Shown one piece after another: positions 11,434 through 21,702 of a DNA stretch of 64,000 bases (positions are counted from its first letter, which is position 1; each line of letters begins with the position of its first letter). A program made the position numbers and the translations under genes. The stretch lies in NCBI RefSeq assembly GCF_039729195.1, contig NZ_CP155796.1, forward strand, positions 2,666,001 to 2,730,000, read 5' to 3'. Under the pieces are notes generated by a model. It was not told the DNA's origin and did no database searches. It saw only the letters and a program-made list of their open reading frames with translations. This stretch comes from Mycobacterium sp. DL. GTDB lineage: Bacteria; Actinomycetota; Actinomycetes; Mycobacteriales; Mycobacteriaceae.

Positions 11434-12758
11434 CGGAAACCAATCCCCGGTCGCTGCGCTCCTGCCCGCCGGTACTGATACGGGGCGTCCGCCCCTACGG
11501 CGAAGGTGACGGCGTCGACGTGTTGGTCGACAACGGCCGCATCGAAGCCATCGGCACGAACCTGGACACACCCGACGGCGCGGAGGTCGTCGACGCCGAC
11601 GGCCAGATCCTGCTGCCGGGCTTCGTCGACCTGCACACTCATCTTCGTGAACCCGGCCGCGAGTACGCGGAGGACATCGAAACCGGTTCGGCTGCAGCCG
11701 CCCTCGGCGGATACACCGCGGTCTTCGCGATGGCCAACACCGACCCGGTCGCCGACAGCGCAGTGGTCACCGACCACGTGTGGCACCGCGGGCAGCAGGT
11801 CGGCCTGGTGGACGTGCACCCGGTCGGAGCGGTGACCGTCGGCCTCAACGGCAGACAACTGACCGAGATGGGCCTGATGGCCGCCGGTGTCGGGCAGGTC
11901 AGGATGTTCTCCGACGACGGTGTGTGTGTCGACGACCCACTGGTGATGCGCCGCGCCCTGGAGTACGCGACCGGCCTGGGCGTGCTGATCGCCCAGCATG
12001 CCGAGGAACCACGACTGACCGTGGGCGCCATCGCGCACGAGGGTCCGAACGCGGCCAAGCTCGGCCTGGCCGGTTGGCCGCGTGCCGCCGAGGAATCGAT
12101 CGTCGTCCGCGACGCACTGCTGGCCCGCGACGCCGGCGCCCGGGTGCACATCTGTCACGCCTCCACCGCGGGAACGGTCGAACTCGTGAGATGGGCCAAA
12201 GAGCAGGGGATCTCGATCACCGCGGAGGTGACGCCGCATCACCTGCTGCTCGACGACACCCGTCTCTACAGCTATGACGGGCGCAACCGGGTGAATCCGC
12301 CGTTGCGCGAGGCCAGCGATGCGGTGGCCCTGCGTCAGGCCCTCGCGGACGGTGTGATCGACTGTGTGGCAACCGATCACGCTCCGCACGCCGAGCACGA
12401 GAAGATGTGTGAGTTCGCCAACGCCCGGCCGGGCATGCTGGGGTTGCAGACGGCGCTGTCGGTGGTGGTCGAGACGATGGTCGGCCCCGGCCTGCTGACG
12501 TGGCGCGATGTCGCCCGGGTGATGAGCGAGAGCCCGGCGCGTATCGTCGGATTGCCTGATCAGGGGCGGCCGTTGGAGGTCGGTGAGCCGGCCAACCTGA
12601 CGGTCATCGACCCCGACTCCTCGTGGACGGTCACCGGTCCCGCGCTTGCCAGCAGGTCGGACAACACGCCCTATGAGGAGATGGTGTTGCCCGCGGTGGT
12701 GACGGCGACGATGCTGCGCGGCAGGGTCACCGCCCGTGACGGCCAGGTGCGCGGGTGA
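11430..12758 (+). CDS. pyrC: Dihydroorotase
   Basis: Cyclises N-carbamoyl-aspartate to dihydroorotate. This is a 442-residue class I amidohydrolase. It has the zinc motif [10 protein letters not shown], the HICHAST and [11 protein letters not shown] histidines and the catalytic Asp in [12 protein letters not shown]. The start ATG overlaps pyrB (ATGA) and the stop overlaps the following membrane-protein gene (GTGA). All expected catalytic residues are present, so this is an active DHOase rather than a structural PyrC' subunit. Confidence 0.96.
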   Translation: MTETNPRSLRSCPPVLIRGVRPYGEGDGVDVLVDNGRIEAIGTNLDTPDGAEVVDADGQILLPGFVDLHTHLREPGREYAEDIETGSAAAALGGYTAVFAMANTDPVADSAVVTDHVWHRGQQVGLVDVHPVGAVTVGLNGRQLTEMGLMAAGVGQVRMFSDDGVCVDDPLVMRRALEYATGLGVLIAQHAEEPRLTVGAIAHEGPNAAKLGLAGWPRAAEESIVVRDALLARDAGARVHICHASTAGTVELVRWAKEQGISITAEVTPHHLLLDDTRLYSYDGRNRVNPPLREASDAVALRQALADGVIDCVATDHAPHAEHEKMCEFANARPGMLGLQTALSVVVETMVGPGLLTWRDVARVMSESPARIVGLPDQGRPLEVGEPANLTVIDPDSSWTVTGPALASRSDNTPYEEMVLPAVVTATMLRGRVTARDGQVRG

Positions 12759-13258
12759 ACACTCCGACACTGGTCGCCTCTCTGGTGATGGCCGGGGTGC
12801 TGGTCCTGCTGATCGCGGTGCTGATCCAGGCGATGATCCGCGGGTGGCGCCGCCGCGTGGAACGGCAGGCGCTCATCGTGGGTACGCTCCCGTCGCTGCC
12901 CGACACCGTCGGTCAGGTGACCGTCTCGGCCACCAAAGGTCTCTATGTCGGCAGCACGCTGGTGCCGCACTGGAACGACCGCGTCGCCGCCGGCGACCTC
13001 GGCTTCCGCGCCAAGGCTGTCCTCAGTCGCTATCCGGAGGGAATCATGTTGCAGCGCAAGGGTGCCGGGCCGATCTGGATACCCGAGGAGGCGATCGTCG
13101 ACATCCGCGCCGAGAAGAACCTCGCCGGCAAGGCTCTGACGCATGAGGGCATTCTGGCGATCCGCTGGCGGCTGCAGTCCGGCGCGGAGATCGACACCGG
13201 TTTCCGCGCCGACGACCGACGCGACTATTCGAAATGGCTGCCGGAGGAGGTTGCATGA
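12755..13258 (+). CDS. PH-like domain membrane protein in the pyr operon (Rv1382-like)
   Basis: A 167-residue protein with one N-terminal membrane helix (about residues 8-28) followed by a soluble domain resembling bacterial PH-like folds ([20 protein letters not shown] onward). It sits between pyrC and carA, as Rv1382 does in M. tuberculosis, and overlaps both by 4 nt. It is therefore co-translated with pyrimidine enzymes, although no motif suggests an enzymatic role. Its function is not known. Confidence 0.75.
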   Translation: MNTPTLVASLVMAGVLVLLIAVLIQAMIRGWRRRVERQALIVGTLPSLPDTVGQVTVSATKGLYVGSTLVPHWNDRVAAGDLGFRAKAVLSRYPEGIMLQRKGAGPIWIPEEAIVDIRAEKNLAGKALTHEGILAIRWRLQSGAEIDTGFRADDRRDYSKWLPEEVA

Positions 13259-14379
13259 CCGCACGCACAGCGTTCCTCGTGCTCGAGGACGGTCGGATCT
13301 TCACCGGCACTCAGTTCGGTGCGGTCGGTCAGACGCTCGGTGAGGCCGTGTTCTCCACCGGCATGTCGGGCTACCAGGAGACCCTCACCGATCCCAGCTA
13401 CCACCGCCAGATCGTGGTGGCCACCGCGCCGCAGATCGGCAACACCGGCTGGAACCTCGAGGACAGCGAGAGCCGTGCCGACAGGATCTGGGTGGCCGGT
13501 TACGCGGTACGCGATCCGTCGCCACGGGCCTCGAACTGGCGCGCCACCGGGACTCTCGAAGATGAACTGGTGCGTCAGGGCGTCGTCGGCATCGCCGGTA
13601 TCGACACCCGCGCGGTGGTGCGCCACCTGCGCAGTCGCGGCTCGATGAAGGCCGGGGTGTTCAGCGGCACCGCGCTCGCCGACGCCGACGAGATGCTGTC
13701 CCGGGTGCGCGGTCAGGCCGCGATGCTCGGCGCGGACCTGGCGGGCGAGGTCAGCACCGACGGTAGTTACGTCGTCGAACCCGAGGGGCCGCAACGGTTC
13801 ACCGTCGCGGCACTCGACCTGGGCATCAAGACGAACACACCACGCAACTTCACCCGGCGCGGGATCCGCACTCACGTGCTTCCGTCCTCAGTCGGGTTCA
13901 GCGAGATCGCCGACCTGCGTCCGGACGGCGTGTTCCTGTCCAACGGGCCGGGTGATCCGGCAACGGCCGATCATGTGGTCGCCGTGACCCAGGCGGTGCT
14001 CGACGCCGGAATCCCGTTGTTCGGCATCTGTTTCGGCAACCAGATCCTGGGCCGGGCATTGGGCCGTTCGACCTACAAGATGACGTTCGGACACCGTGGC
14101 ATCAACATCCCGGTGATGGACCACACCACCAACCGCGTGGCGATCACCGCGCAGAACCACGGTTTTGCGCTCGAGGGCGAGGCCGGCGAGGAGTTCGACA
14201 CGCCTTTCGGGCGGGCCGTGGTCAGCCACACCTGCGCCAACGACGGTGTGGTGGAGGGAATCAAACTGGTCAGCGGGCGGGCGTTCTCCGTGCAGTACCA
14301 CCCTGAGGCGGCCGCGGGTCCACGCGACGCCGAGTACCTGTTCGATCAATTCGTGGATCTGATGGCAGGGGAGAAGTAG
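13255..14379 (+). CDS. carA: Carbamoyl-phosphate synthase small chain
   Basis: The glutaminase subunit that feeds ammonia to CarB. It has 374 residues: an N-terminal CPSase domain ([17 protein letters not shown]) and a class I amidotransferase domain. The nucleophile Cys lies in [11 protein letters not shown], and the His-Glu pair lies in [10 protein letters not shown]. The residue after the nucleophile region is Asn (FGNQ) where many CarA have His. ATG 13255 follows GGAGGAGG at 8 nt. The neighbouring carB starts on the next base after its stop. Confidence 0.96.
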   Translation: MTARTAFLVLEDGRIFTGTQFGAVGQTLGEAVFSTGMSGYQETLTDPSYHRQIVVATAPQIGNTGWNLEDSESRADRIWVAGYAVRDPSPRASNWRATGTLEDELVRQGVVGIAGIDTRAVVRHLRSRGSMKAGVFSGTALADADEMLSRVRGQAAMLGADLAGEVSTDGSYVVEPEGPQRFTVAALDLGIKTNTPRNFTRRGIRTHVLPSSVGFSEIADLRPDGVFLSNGPGDPATADHVVAVTQAVLDAGIPLFGICFGNQILGRALGRSTYKMTFGHRGINIPVMDHTTNRVAITAQNHGFALEGEAGEEFDTPFGRAVVSHTCANDGVVEGIKLVSGRAFSVQYHPEAAAGPRDAEYLFDQFVDLMAGEK

Positions 14380-17300
14380 ATGCCGCGTCGCACAGACATC
14401 AACCACGTGCTGGTGATCGGCTCCGGCCCGATCATCATCGGTCAGGCCTGCGAGTTCGACTATTCCGGCACGCAGGCCTGCCGGGTGCTGCGCGCCGAGG
14501 GCCTGCAGGTCAGCCTCGTCAACTCCAATCCGGCGACGATCATGACCGACCCCGAGTTCGCCGATCACACCTATGTGGAGCCCATCACCGCGGAGTTCGT
14601 CGAGCGGGTCATCGCCCAACAGGCCGAACGCGGCAACAAGATCGACGCGCTGCTGGCCACCCTCGGCGGGCAGACCGCACTCAACACCGCGGTCCAGCTC
14701 TACGAGAACGGCGCCCTCGACAGATACGACGTCGAGCTGATCGGTGCCGACTTCGAGGCCATCCAGCGGGGCGAGGACCGACAGAAGTTCAAGGACATCG
14801 TCAGCAAGGTAGGCGGCGAATCAGCCCGTAGCCGAGTCTGTTTCACGATGGACGAGGTGCGTGAGACGGTGGCCGACCTCGGCTTGCCGGTGGTGGTGCG
14901 GCCGAGCTTCACGATGGGCGGCCTCGGGTCGGGGATGGCCTACTCTGCCGAGGACGTCGAGCGGATGGCCGGCGACGGGCTGACCGCCTCGCCGTCTGCG
15001 AACATCCTCATCGAGGAGTCCATCTTCGGGTGGAAGGAATTCGAACTCGAGTTGATGCGCGACGGCCGCGACAACGTCGTGGTGGTGTGTTCGATCGAGA
15101 ACTTCGACCCGATGGGCGTGCACACGGGCGACTCGGTGACGGTGGCGCCGGCGATGACGCTGACCGATCGCGAGTACCAGACCATGCGCACGCTGGGCAT
15201 CGACATTCTGCGAGAGGTCGGGGTCGACACCGGCGGCTGCAACATCCAGTTCGCGGTCAACCCGGCCGACGGGCGACTGATCGTCATCGAGATGAACCCG
15301 CGGGTATCACGTTCCAGCGCACTGGCGTCCAAGGCCACCGGGTTCCCGATCGCCAAGATCGCCGCCAAGCTCGCCATCGGCTACACGCTCGACGAGATCG
15401 TCAACGACATCACCAAGGAAACCCCCGCCTGTTTCGAACCGACGCTGGACTACGTGGTGGTCAAGGCGCCGCGGTTCGCGTTCGAGAAGTTCCCCGGCGC
15501 CGACACGACGCTGACCACCACGATGAAATCGGTGGGGGAGGCGATGTCGTTGGGTCGCAACTTCATCGAGGCCCTCGGCAAGGTGATGCGGTCCCTCGAG
15601 ACCAAGCGGGCCGGATTCTGGACAGGTGCAGAGGTCGAGGGGACCCTGGACGAGGTCCTGGAGCGGCTGCGCACCCCCACCGACGGTCGGCTCTACGACA
15701 TCGAGTACGCGTTACGGCTGGGTGGCACCGTCGAGACGGTGGCACAAGCCTCCGGGGTCGACCCCTGGTTCGTCGAGCAGATCGCGGGTCTGGTCGAGCT
15801 GCGCACCGAGGTGATCGACGCACCGGTGCTCGAAGCCGGACTGCTGCGCCGCAGCAAGCACCACGGTCTGTCCGACCGCCAGATCGCCGCGCTGCGACCG
15901 GAATTGGCCGGCGAGATGGGTGTGCGGTCGCTACGGCAGCGGCTGGGAATCCACCCGGTGTTCAAGACCGTCGATACGTGTGCCGCGGAGTTCGAGGCCA
16001 AGACCCCGTATCACTACAGCAGCTATGAGCTGGATCCCGCCGCGGAAACCGAGGTCGCGCCGCAGGCTGAGCGGCCGAAGGTCCTGATCCTCGGGTCGGG
16101 ACCCAACCGCATCGGGCAGGGCATCGAGTTCGACTACAGCTGCGTGCACGCCGCGACGACGTTGAGCCAGGCCGGGTTCGAGACGGTGATGGTCAACTGC
16201 AATCCCGAAACCGTGTCCACCGATTACGACACCGCTGACCGGCTCTACTTCGAACCGCTGACCTTCGAAGACGTCCTGGAGATCTACTACGCCGAACAGG
16301 AGTCCGGACGCGGCGGACCCGGCGTGGTCGGCGTGATCGTGCAACTCGGAGGTCAGACCCCGCTGGGTCTGGCCGAACGTCTGGAGAAAGCCGGGGTGCC
16401 GATCGTCGGCACCAAACCCGAGGCGATCGACCTGGCCGAGGACCGCGGTCGCTTCGGCGAGGTGCTCACCAACGCCGGTCTGCCCGCACCGAAGTTCGGC
16501 ATGGCGACCAGCTTCGACCAGGCCCGCAAGATCGCCGCCGACATCGGCTACCCGGTGCTGGTGCGACCGTCCTACGTGCTCGGCGGGCGCGGTATGGAGA
16601 TCGTCTACGACGACGAGACCCTCGAGGGCTACATCACCCGCGCCACCGAACTGTCTCCCGAGCACCCGGTGCTGGTCGACCGGTTCCTGGAGGACGCGAT
16701 CGAGATCGACGTCGATGCCCTCTGCGACGGCACCGAGGTCTACATCGGCGGCGTGATGGAACACATCGAGGAGGCGGGCATCCACTCCGGCGACTCGGCG
16801 TGCGCGCTGCCGCCGGTGACGTTGGGCCGCAGTGACATCGAGGCCGTCCGACGTGCCACCGAGGCCATCGCCTTCGGTGTCGGAGTGGTCGGACTGCTCA
16901 ATGTGCAGTACGCCCTCAAGGACGACGTGCTCTACGTCCTGGAGGCCAACCCGCGGGCGAGTCGCACCGTGCCGTTCGTCTCCAAGGCCACCGCAGTGCC
17001 GCTGGCCAAAGCCTGCGCGCGGATCATGCTGGGCGCCACCATCGCCCAACTGCGTGAGGAGGGGGTGCTGGCGCGCACCGGCGACGGCGGCAACACTCCG
17101 CGCAACGCCCCGGTCGCCGTCAAGGAGGCTGTGCTGCCGTTCCACCGGTTCCGTAAGGCCGATGGCAGCCAGATCGATTCGCTGCTGGGCCCGGAGATGA
17201 AGTCGACCGGCGAGGTGATGGGCATCGACCGCGACTTCGGTAGCGCGTTCGCCAAGAGTCAGACCGCCGCCTACGGTTCGCTGCCGGTGCGGGGCACGGT

Positions 17301-17718
17301 GTTCGTCTCGGTGGCCAACCGGGACAAACGCTCGCTGGTGTTCCCCGTCAAACGCCTCGCCGATCTCGGCTTCCGGGTGCTGGCCACCGCAGGAACCGCG
17401 GAGATGCTGCGGCGCAACGGGATTCCGTGTGACGAAGTGCGGAAGCATTTCGAGTCTCCAAGTCCGGACCGGCCCGCGCTGTCGGCCGTCGACGCGATCC
17501 GGGCGGGGGAGATCGACATGGTGATCAACACGCCGTACGGCAACTCCGGACCCCGCATCGACGGGTACGAGATCCGCTCGGCGGCGGTCTCGATGAACAT
17601 CCCGTGCGTGACCACCGTGCAGGGCGCCTCCGCGGCGGTCCAGGGGATCGAGGCCGGCATCCGCGGCGACATCGGCGTGATGTCGCTGCAGGAACTTCAC
17701 AGCACGTTGGGCTCCTGA
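14380..17718 (+). CDS. carB: Carbamoyl-phosphate synthase large chain
   Basis: Synthesises carbamoyl phosphate from bicarbonate, ammonia and two ATP. The 1112-residue protein has the full architecture. There are two homologous ATP-grasp halves, with repeated [17 protein letters not shown] near residue 14 and [16 protein letters not shown] near residue 570. An oligomerisation domain lies between them, and an MGS-like allosteric domain occupies the last 150 residues ([15 protein letters not shown]). The product serves pyrimidine and arginine synthesis. It abuts carA and is followed by pyrF after 2 nt. Confidence 0.98.
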   Translation: MPRRTDINHVLVIGSGPIIIGQACEFDYSGTQACRVLRAEGLQVSLVNSNPATIMTDPEFADHTYVEPITAEFVERVIAQQAERGNKIDALLATLGGQTALNTAVQLYENGALDRYDVELIGADFEAIQRGEDRQKFKDIVSKVGGESARSRVCFTMDEVRETVADLGLPVVVRPSFTMGGLGSGMAYSAEDVERMAGDGLTASPSANILIEESIFGWKEFELELMRDGRDNVVVVCSIENFDPMGVHTGDSVTVAPAMTLTDREYQTMRTLGIDILREVGVDTGGCNIQFAVNPADGRLIVIEMNPRVSRSSALASKATGFPIAKIAAKLAIGYTLDEIVNDITKETPACFEPTLDYVVVKAPRFAFEKFPGADTTLTTTMKSVGEAMSLGRNFIEALGKVMRSLETKRAGFWTGAEVEGTLDEVLERLRTPTDGRLYDIEYALRLGGTVETVAQASGVDPWFVEQIAGLVELRTEVIDAPVLEAGLLRRSKHHGLSDRQIAALRPELAGEMGVRSLRQRLGIHPVFKTVDTCAAEFEAKTPYHYSSYELDPAAETEVAPQAERPKVLILGSGPNRIGQGIEFDYSCVHAATTLSQAGFETVMVNCNPETVSTDYDTADRLYFEPLTFEDVLEIYYAEQESGRGGPGVVGVIVQLGGQTPLGLAERLEKAGVPIVGTKPEAIDLAEDRGRFGEVLTNAGLPAPKFGMATSFDQARKIAADIGYPVLVRPSYVLGGRGMEIVYDDETLEGYITRATELSPEHPVLVDRFLEDAIEIDVDALCDGTEVYIGGVMEHIEEAGIHSGDSACALPPVTLGRSDIEAVRRATEAIAFGVGVVGLLNVQYALKDDVLYVLEANPRASRTVPFVSKATAVPLAKACARIMLGATIAQLREEGVLARTGDGGNTPRNAPVAVKEAVLPFHRFRKADGSQIDSLLGPEMKSTGEVMGIDRDFGSAFAKSQTAAYGSLPVRGTVFVSVANRDKRSLVFPVKRLADLGFRVLATAGTAEMLRRNGIPCDEVRKHFESPSPDRPALSAVDAIRAGEIDMVINTPYGNSGPRIDGYEIRSAAVSMNIPCVTTVQGASAAVQGIEAGIRGDIGVMSLQELHSTLGS

Positions 17719-17720
17719 CC

Positions 17721-18542
17721 GTGGGCGGGTTCGGTCACCGCCTGTCCTCCGCGATGGCGCAACGGGGTCCGTTGTGCCTGGGTATCGATCCCCATCCCGA
17801 ACTGCTGACCGCGTGGGGGCTGACCACCGACCCGCAGGGGCTGGCGCGCTTCAGTGATATCTGTGTGGCCGCGTACGAGGGCTTTGCCGTCGTCAAACCC
17901 CAGGTGGCGTTTTTCGAGGCGTACGGGTCGGCGGGATTCGCCGTGCTCGAGCACACCATCGCCGCGCTGCGGGACTCCGGTGTGCTGGTGCTCGCCGATG
18001 CCAAGCGTGGCGACATCGGTTCGACGATGGCCGCCTACGCCCAGGCCTGGGCGGGTGACTCGCCGTTGGCTGCCGACGCGGTGACCGCCTCGCCCTATCT
18101 GGGCTTCGGGTCGCTGCAGCCGCTGCTGGACAAGGCGCACCAGCACGGCCGTGGGGTGTTCGTGTTGGCCGCGACGTCGAACCCGGAAGGAGCCTCCGTG
18201 CAGCGCGCCCAATCGGGAGGACTCACCGTCGCCCAGTCCATGGTCGACGCCGCGGCTGCGGTCAACACGGAACGGCCGGGGCTGGTCGGCGTTGTCGTCG
18301 GTGCCACGCTCACCGACCCGCCCGACGTGAGCGCCCTGAACGGGCCGGTACTGGTCCCCGGAGTCGGCGCCCAGGGGGGCCGCCCCGACGCGCTGAGAGG
18401 GCTCGGTGGGGCGCTTCCGGGACAGCTGCTGCCCGCGGTGTCTCGGGAGGTCCTGGGTGCCGGACCCGACGTCGCGGCCCTGCGCGGCGCTGCTGAGCGG
18501 ATGCGCGACGCCGTGATTCACCTGAACACCGACACGCGGTGA
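17721..18542 (+). CDS. pyrF: Orotidine 5'-phosphate decarboxylase (type 2)
   Basis: Decarboxylates OMP to UMP, the last step of the pathway. The 273-residue length is that of the actinobacterial/type 2 subfamily. The catalytic Lys-Asp network is seen in [12 protein letters not shown]. The open frame reaches back into carB, but GTG 17721, two bases after the carB stop, matches homologues ([20 protein letters not shown]). It is the last gene of the pyr operon; pyrD and pyrE are not in the window. Confidence 0.95.
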   Translation: MGGFGHRLSSAMAQRGPLCLGIDPHPELLTAWGLTTDPQGLARFSDICVAAYEGFAVVKPQVAFFEAYGSAGFAVLEHTIAALRDSGVLVLADAKRGDIGSTMAAYAQAWAGDSPLAADAVTASPYLGFGSLQPLLDKAHQHGRGVFVLAATSNPEGASVQRAQSGGLTVAQSMVDAAAAVNTERPGLVGVVVGATLTDPPDVSALNGPVLVPGVGAQGGRPDALRGLGGALPGQLLPAVSREVLGAGPDVAALRGAAERMRDAVIHLNTDTR

Positions 18543-18933
18543 GGATCGCCGAGCGGCGGCGGGTGGGTGTCGCCGTGGCAGTCGCGACACGCCCGAAGCG
18601 CGGTGACCAGCGAAAATTTCTCCCGATGCGGGCCTCCGGAACGGGATGCGCCGCCTCCGGATGACCCCTACGAGGCGTCGACGTCGCTGAAACCTCGGCA
18701 ATACCTGCGATACGCAGGCGATTTAGTCGTACCACCGGTTGTCCGGGTGGCGCGATCGCTGGTGGCGCATCCGCCACTGAACCTCTCGGCGCGCGCTACA
18801 CGCTGGGCTTTTGACCCGGTAACCGGGGGGTGGGGTTAGCTTTCGTCAGCCTGCGTGGGTACGGTCGTGCACGCTGGCTGGTTCTCGGACCAGCCGAGAC
18901 AAAACAGATGATGGTGAGAGACGGAGGAAACCC
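18543..18933 (+). promoter_or_regulatory. 391-bp pyrF-mihF intergenic region with mihF leader
   Basis: No credible gene; in M. tuberculosis PE15/PPE20 occupy this place. It holds several inverted repeats. CCTGCG-ATA-CGCAGG lies at 18704-18718. CCCGGT-A-ACCGGG at 18815-18827 lies just downstream of a TTGACC -35-like box at 18811. GGCTGGT-TCTCGG-ACCAGCC at 18876-18895 would fold in the mihF leader. A TAGCTT -10 candidate is at 18837-18842, but the 20-bp spacing from TTGACC is long. A long structured leader for mihF is plausible. Confidence 0.45.
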
Positions 18934-19257
18934 GTGGCCCTTCCCCAGTTGACCGACGAACAGCGCGCGGCAGCGTTGGAGAAGGCTGCTGCCGCTCGTC
19001 GAGCACGTGCTGAACTCAAGGACCGGCTCAAGCGCGGCGGCACCAACCTCAAGCAGGTTCTCAAGGATGCCGAGACCGATGAGGTCTTGGGCAAGATGAA
19101 GGTCTCCGCACTGCTGGAAGCCCTGCCCAAGGTCGGCAAGGTCAAAGCGCAGGAGATCATGACAGAGCTCGAGATCGCCCCGACGCGCCGTCTGCGCGGC
19201 CTGGGTGATCGTCAGCGCAAGGCTCTGCTGGAGAAGTTCGACTTCACCAGCGACTAG
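18934..19257 (+). CDS. mihF: Mycobacterial integration host factor
   Basis: A 107-residue nucleoid-associated protein that binds and bends DNA; in mycobacteria it is essential and assists L5 phage integration. The sequence has the N-terminal amphipathic helix (LTDEQRAAALEKAAAARRAR) and a C-terminal helix-two-turn-helix-like core with ALPKVGKVKAQEIMTELEIA and RRLRGLGDRQRKALLEKF. It is unrelated in sequence to the E. coli IHF/HU fold. GTG 18934 is preceded by GGAGG with 6-nt spacing. gmk follows after 36 nt and rpoZ after that. Confidence 0.96.
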   Translation: MALPQLTDEQRAAALEKAAAARRARAELKDRLKRGGTNLKQVLKDAETDEVLGKMKVSALLEALPKVGKVKAQEIMTELEIAPTRRLRGLGDRQRKALLEKFDFTSD

Positions 19258-19293
19258 GTAACCCGTGAACGCCGGCCGAGGGGTCGGACGGTT

Positions 19294-19872
19294 ATGACAC
19301 GTGTCGTCGTACTGTCCGGCCCCTCCGCCGTCGGGAAGTCCACTGTCGTGCGCTGTCTGCGCGAACGGCTTCCCGACCTCTACTTCAGCGTGTCGGTGAC
19401 GACACGCGCCCCCCGCCCCGGCGAGGTCGACGGCGTCGACTACACCTTCGTGACCGAGGATCGTTTCCAGCAGCTCGTGGACGGCGGTGAGCTGCTCGAA
19501 TGGGCGGAGATCCACGGCGGCCTGCATCGCTCAGGGACTCCCGCCGCGCCGGTGCGAGCGGCTGCGGCAGCCGGTCGGCCGGTACTGATCGAGGTGGATC
19601 TGGCCGGCGCGCGCGCCGTCAAGCTGGCGATGCCGGAGGCCATGACGGTGTTCCTGGCGCCACCCAGCTGGGAGGCGTTGGAGAGCCGACTGGCCGGCCG
19701 CGGCACCGAGTCCGCCGACGTGATGGCCCGCAGATTGCAGACCGCCAGAGCCGAGCTGGCCGCTCAGGGCGACTTCGACGAGGTTGTCGTCAACAGTCAA
19801 TTGGAGTATGCGTGCGCAGAATTGGTATCCTTGCTGGTGGCCCACCCGCCGGTGCCGCGTGATCAGCATTGA
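19294..19872 (+). CDS. gmk: Guanylate kinase
   Basis: Phosphorylates GMP to GDP with ATP. The 192-residue protein has the P-loop GPSAVGKST at residues 8-16, the GMP-binding [17 protein letters not shown] and the lid segment [14 protein letters not shown]. It begins directly with the catalytic core, lacking the longer N-terminal tail of the M. tuberculosis enzyme. ATG 19294 is the only convincing in-frame start. It lies between mihF and rpoZ. Confidence 0.96.
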   Translation: MTRVVVLSGPSAVGKSTVVRCLRERLPDLYFSVSVTTRAPRPGEVDGVDYTFVTEDRFQQLVDGGELLEWAEIHGGLHRSGTPAAPVRAAAAAGRPVLIEVDLAGARAVKLAMPEAMTVFLAPPSWEALESRLAGRGTESADVMARRLQTARAELAAQGDFDEVVVNSQLEYACAELVSLLVAHPPVPRDQH

Positions 19873-19926
19873 TCGCCGTTCCGCACTCATCAGATATGCA
19901 TCAATAACCGCCAGGAGATCTTTTAC

Positions 19927-20244
19927 GTGAGCACCCCGCACGCCGACACGCGGCTGGCACCCGTGGACATCGATCCGTCTGCCGCCAGCGCCTACGACAC
20001 GCCGCTGGGCATCACCAATCCGCCCATCGACGAGCTGTTGGATCGTGCGTCGAGCAAGTACGCGCTGGTGATCTACGCCGCCAAGCGCGCGCGCCAGATC
20101 AACGACTACTACAACCAGCTCGGTGACGGGATCCTGGAGTACGTCGGCCCGCTGGTCGAGCCCGGACTGCAGGAGAAGCCGCTGTCGATCGCGATGCGCG
20201 AGATCCACGGCGACCTGCTCGAGCACACCGAGGGCGGCGAGTAG
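19927..20244 (+). CDS. rpoZ: RNA polymerase omega subunit
   Basis: The small subunit that helps assemble the beta' subunit of RNA polymerase. The 105-residue protein has the conserved [31 protein letters not shown] core of the omega family. GTG 19927 is preceded by AGGAG about 9 nt upstream. The position after gmk is the common actinobacterial arrangement. Confidence 0.96.
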   Translation: MSTPHADTRLAPVDIDPSAASAYDTPLGITNPPIDELLDRASSKYALVIYAAKRARQINDYYNQLGDGILEYVGPLVEPGLQEKPLSIAMREIHGDLLEHTEGGE

Positions 20245-20286
20245 CGACCGGCTCCGCCTGGCGATGAGATTCTCGGGCGAGGACTT

Positions 20287-21537
20287 ATGACCGAACGCAA
20301 GCGGATCATCGTCGGCGTCGCCGGCGGTATTGCCGCGTACAAGGCAGCCACCGTCGTTCGGCAGCTCACCGAGGCCGGGCACTCTGTTCGTGTTGTTCCC
20401 ACCGAGTCCGCGTTGCGGTTCATCGGTGCAGCCACCTTCGAGGCTCTGTCCGGAAACCCGGTGCGCGCCGGCGTTTTCGAAGACGTCCACGAGGTCCCGC
20501 ACGTGCGGATAGGCCAGTCCGCCGACCTCGTCGTCGTCGCGCCGGCCACCGCGGACCTGCTGGCCCGCGCCGTCGCCGGGCGCGCCGATGATCTGCTCAC
20601 CGCAACCCTGCTGACGGCACGGTGTCCGGTGCTGTTCGCCCCGGCCATGCACACCGAGATGTGGCTTCATCCGGCGACCGTCGACAATGTCGCCACGCTG
20701 CGCCGTCGCGGCTCGATCGTGATGGAGCCGGCGTCGGGCCGGTTGACGGGCGCCGACACCGGCGCAGGCCGACTGCCTGAAGCCGAAGAGATCAGCACGC
20801 TGGCTCATCTGCTCCTCGACCGCGGCGACGCGTTGCCCTACGACCTGGCGGGGGTCAAGGTTCTGGTCACCGCCGGCGGCACCCGCGAACCGATCGATCC
20901 CGTGCGGTTCATCGGTAATCGAAGCTCGGGCAAGCAGGGTTTTGCCATGGCGCGGGTGATGGCCCAGCGCGGCGCCGAGGTGACACTGATCGCCGGCAAC
21001 ACCGCCGGTCTGATCGATCCCGCCGGCGTCGACGTCGTCCATGTGGGTTCGGCCGCCCAGTTGCGTGATGCCGTCTCCAAACACGCCCCCGACGTGAACG
21101 TCCTGGTCATGGCGGCCGCTGTCGCCGACTTCCGCCCGGCGCACCTGGCGACCAACAAGATCAAGAAGGGTCCCGACGCTGCAGGCGACCCCACCATCGA
21201 ACTGGTCCGCAACGACGACGTCCTCGCCGGAGCGGTCCGCGCGCGCACCGACGGGCAGCTGCCGAACATGAAAGCCATCGTGGGCTTTGCGGCGGAGACA
21301 GGCGACGCGAACGGCGACGTGTTGTTCCACGCCCGCGCCAAGCTCAAGCGCAAAGGTTGCGATCTACTCGTCGTCAACGCAGTCGGCGACAACCGCGCGT
21401 TCGAGGTCGATCACAACGATGGCTGGCTGCTGTCGGCCGACGGAACCGAGGCGGCGATGGAGCACGGTTCGAAGACACTGATCGCCAGCCGTATTGTGGA
21501 CGCGATCGCGGCTTTCCTGCGCACCAGTGACGGGTAG
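20287..21537 (+). CDS. coaBC: Phosphopantothenoylcysteine decarboxylase / phosphopantothenate-cysteine ligase
   Basis: A bifunctional coenzyme A enzyme. Residues 1-190 are the FMN-dependent CoaC decarboxylase, with GVAGGIAAYKA at the start and PAMHTEMW as the variant of the PXMNXXMW motif usual in mycobacteria. Residues 190-416 are the CoaB ligase, with TAGGTREPIDPVRFIGNRSSGKQG and the dimerisation/CTP region KIKKG. CoaB adds cysteine and CoaC decarboxylates the product. It follows rpoZ by 42 nt and precedes metK by 165 nt. Confidence 0.95.
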   Translation: MTERKRIIVGVAGGIAAYKAATVVRQLTEAGHSVRVVPTESALRFIGAATFEALSGNPVRAGVFEDVHEVPHVRIGQSADLVVVAPATADLLARAVAGRADDLLTATLLTARCPVLFAPAMHTEMWLHPATVDNVATLRRRGSIVMEPASGRLTGADTGAGRLPEAEEISTLAHLLLDRGDALPYDLAGVKVLVTAGGTREPIDPVRFIGNRSSGKQGFAMARVMAQRGAEVTLIAGNTAGLIDPAGVDVVHVGSAAQLRDAVSKHAPDVNVLVMAAAVADFRPAHLATNKIKKGPDAAGDPTIELVRNDDVLAGAVRARTDGQLPNMKAIVGFAAETGDANGDVLFHARAKLKRKGCDLLVVNAVGDNRAFEVDHNDGWLLSADGTEAAMEHGSKTLIASRIVDAIAAFLRTSDG

Positions 21538-21550
21538 GCCGCGCCTGTCG

Positions 21551-21599
21551 GCAACCTGCGGGTAAGGGTTGCGCGCCGCAGAGGCACCCGCTTGGGTGC
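21551..21599 (+). terminator. Two tandem hairpins between coaBC and metK
   Basis: GCAACC (21551-21556) pairs with GGTTGC (21567-21572) across a 10-nt loop. It is followed by GCACCC-GCTT-GGGTGC (21584-21599), a perfect 6-bp stem with a tetraloop. There is no T-tract. They start 13 nt after the coaBC stop, so termination of the rpoZ-coaBC unit is the simplest reading. Confidence 0.45.
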
Positions 21600-21670
21600 A
21601 AAGGGCGCACGCGGTGGAGCTGCACGGGGCGGGACCATCGCGCGATGTATTAAGTTGACCGACTGATCAT

Positions 21671-21687
21671 CTCAAGTCCGGCTTGAG
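21671..21687 (+). promoter_or_regulatory. Leader hairpin just upstream of metK
   Basis: CTCAAG-TCCGG-CTTGAG forms a perfect 6-bp stem ending about 15 nt before the metK GTG and directly before the GGAAGGG ribosome binding site. A TAAGTT -10 candidate lies at 21651-21656. I cannot match this leader to a known SAM riboswitch class by eye. Confidence 0.4.
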
Positions 21688-21702
21688 TGGAAGGGATCGA
21701 CC

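Noticed and set aside
11220..12770. 516-codon minus-strand frame opposite pyrC
   Set aside because: Shadow of the dihydroorotase gene; no family resemblance.
15931..17700. 589-codon minus-strand frame within carB
   Set aside because: Antisense shadow of a well-conserved gene in GC-rich DNA; Arg/His/Gly-rich with no domain.
18567..18839. 90-codon open frame in the pyrF-mihF gap
   Set aside because: No ribosome binding site, no recognisable family, Pro/Arg-rich composition typical of non-coding GC-rich frames, and it covers inverted repeats that look regulatory.
21538..21702. SAM riboswitch before metK
   Set aside because: Hairpins exist but I cannot trace the multi-helix core of SAM-I or SAM-IV; left as an unclassified leader.
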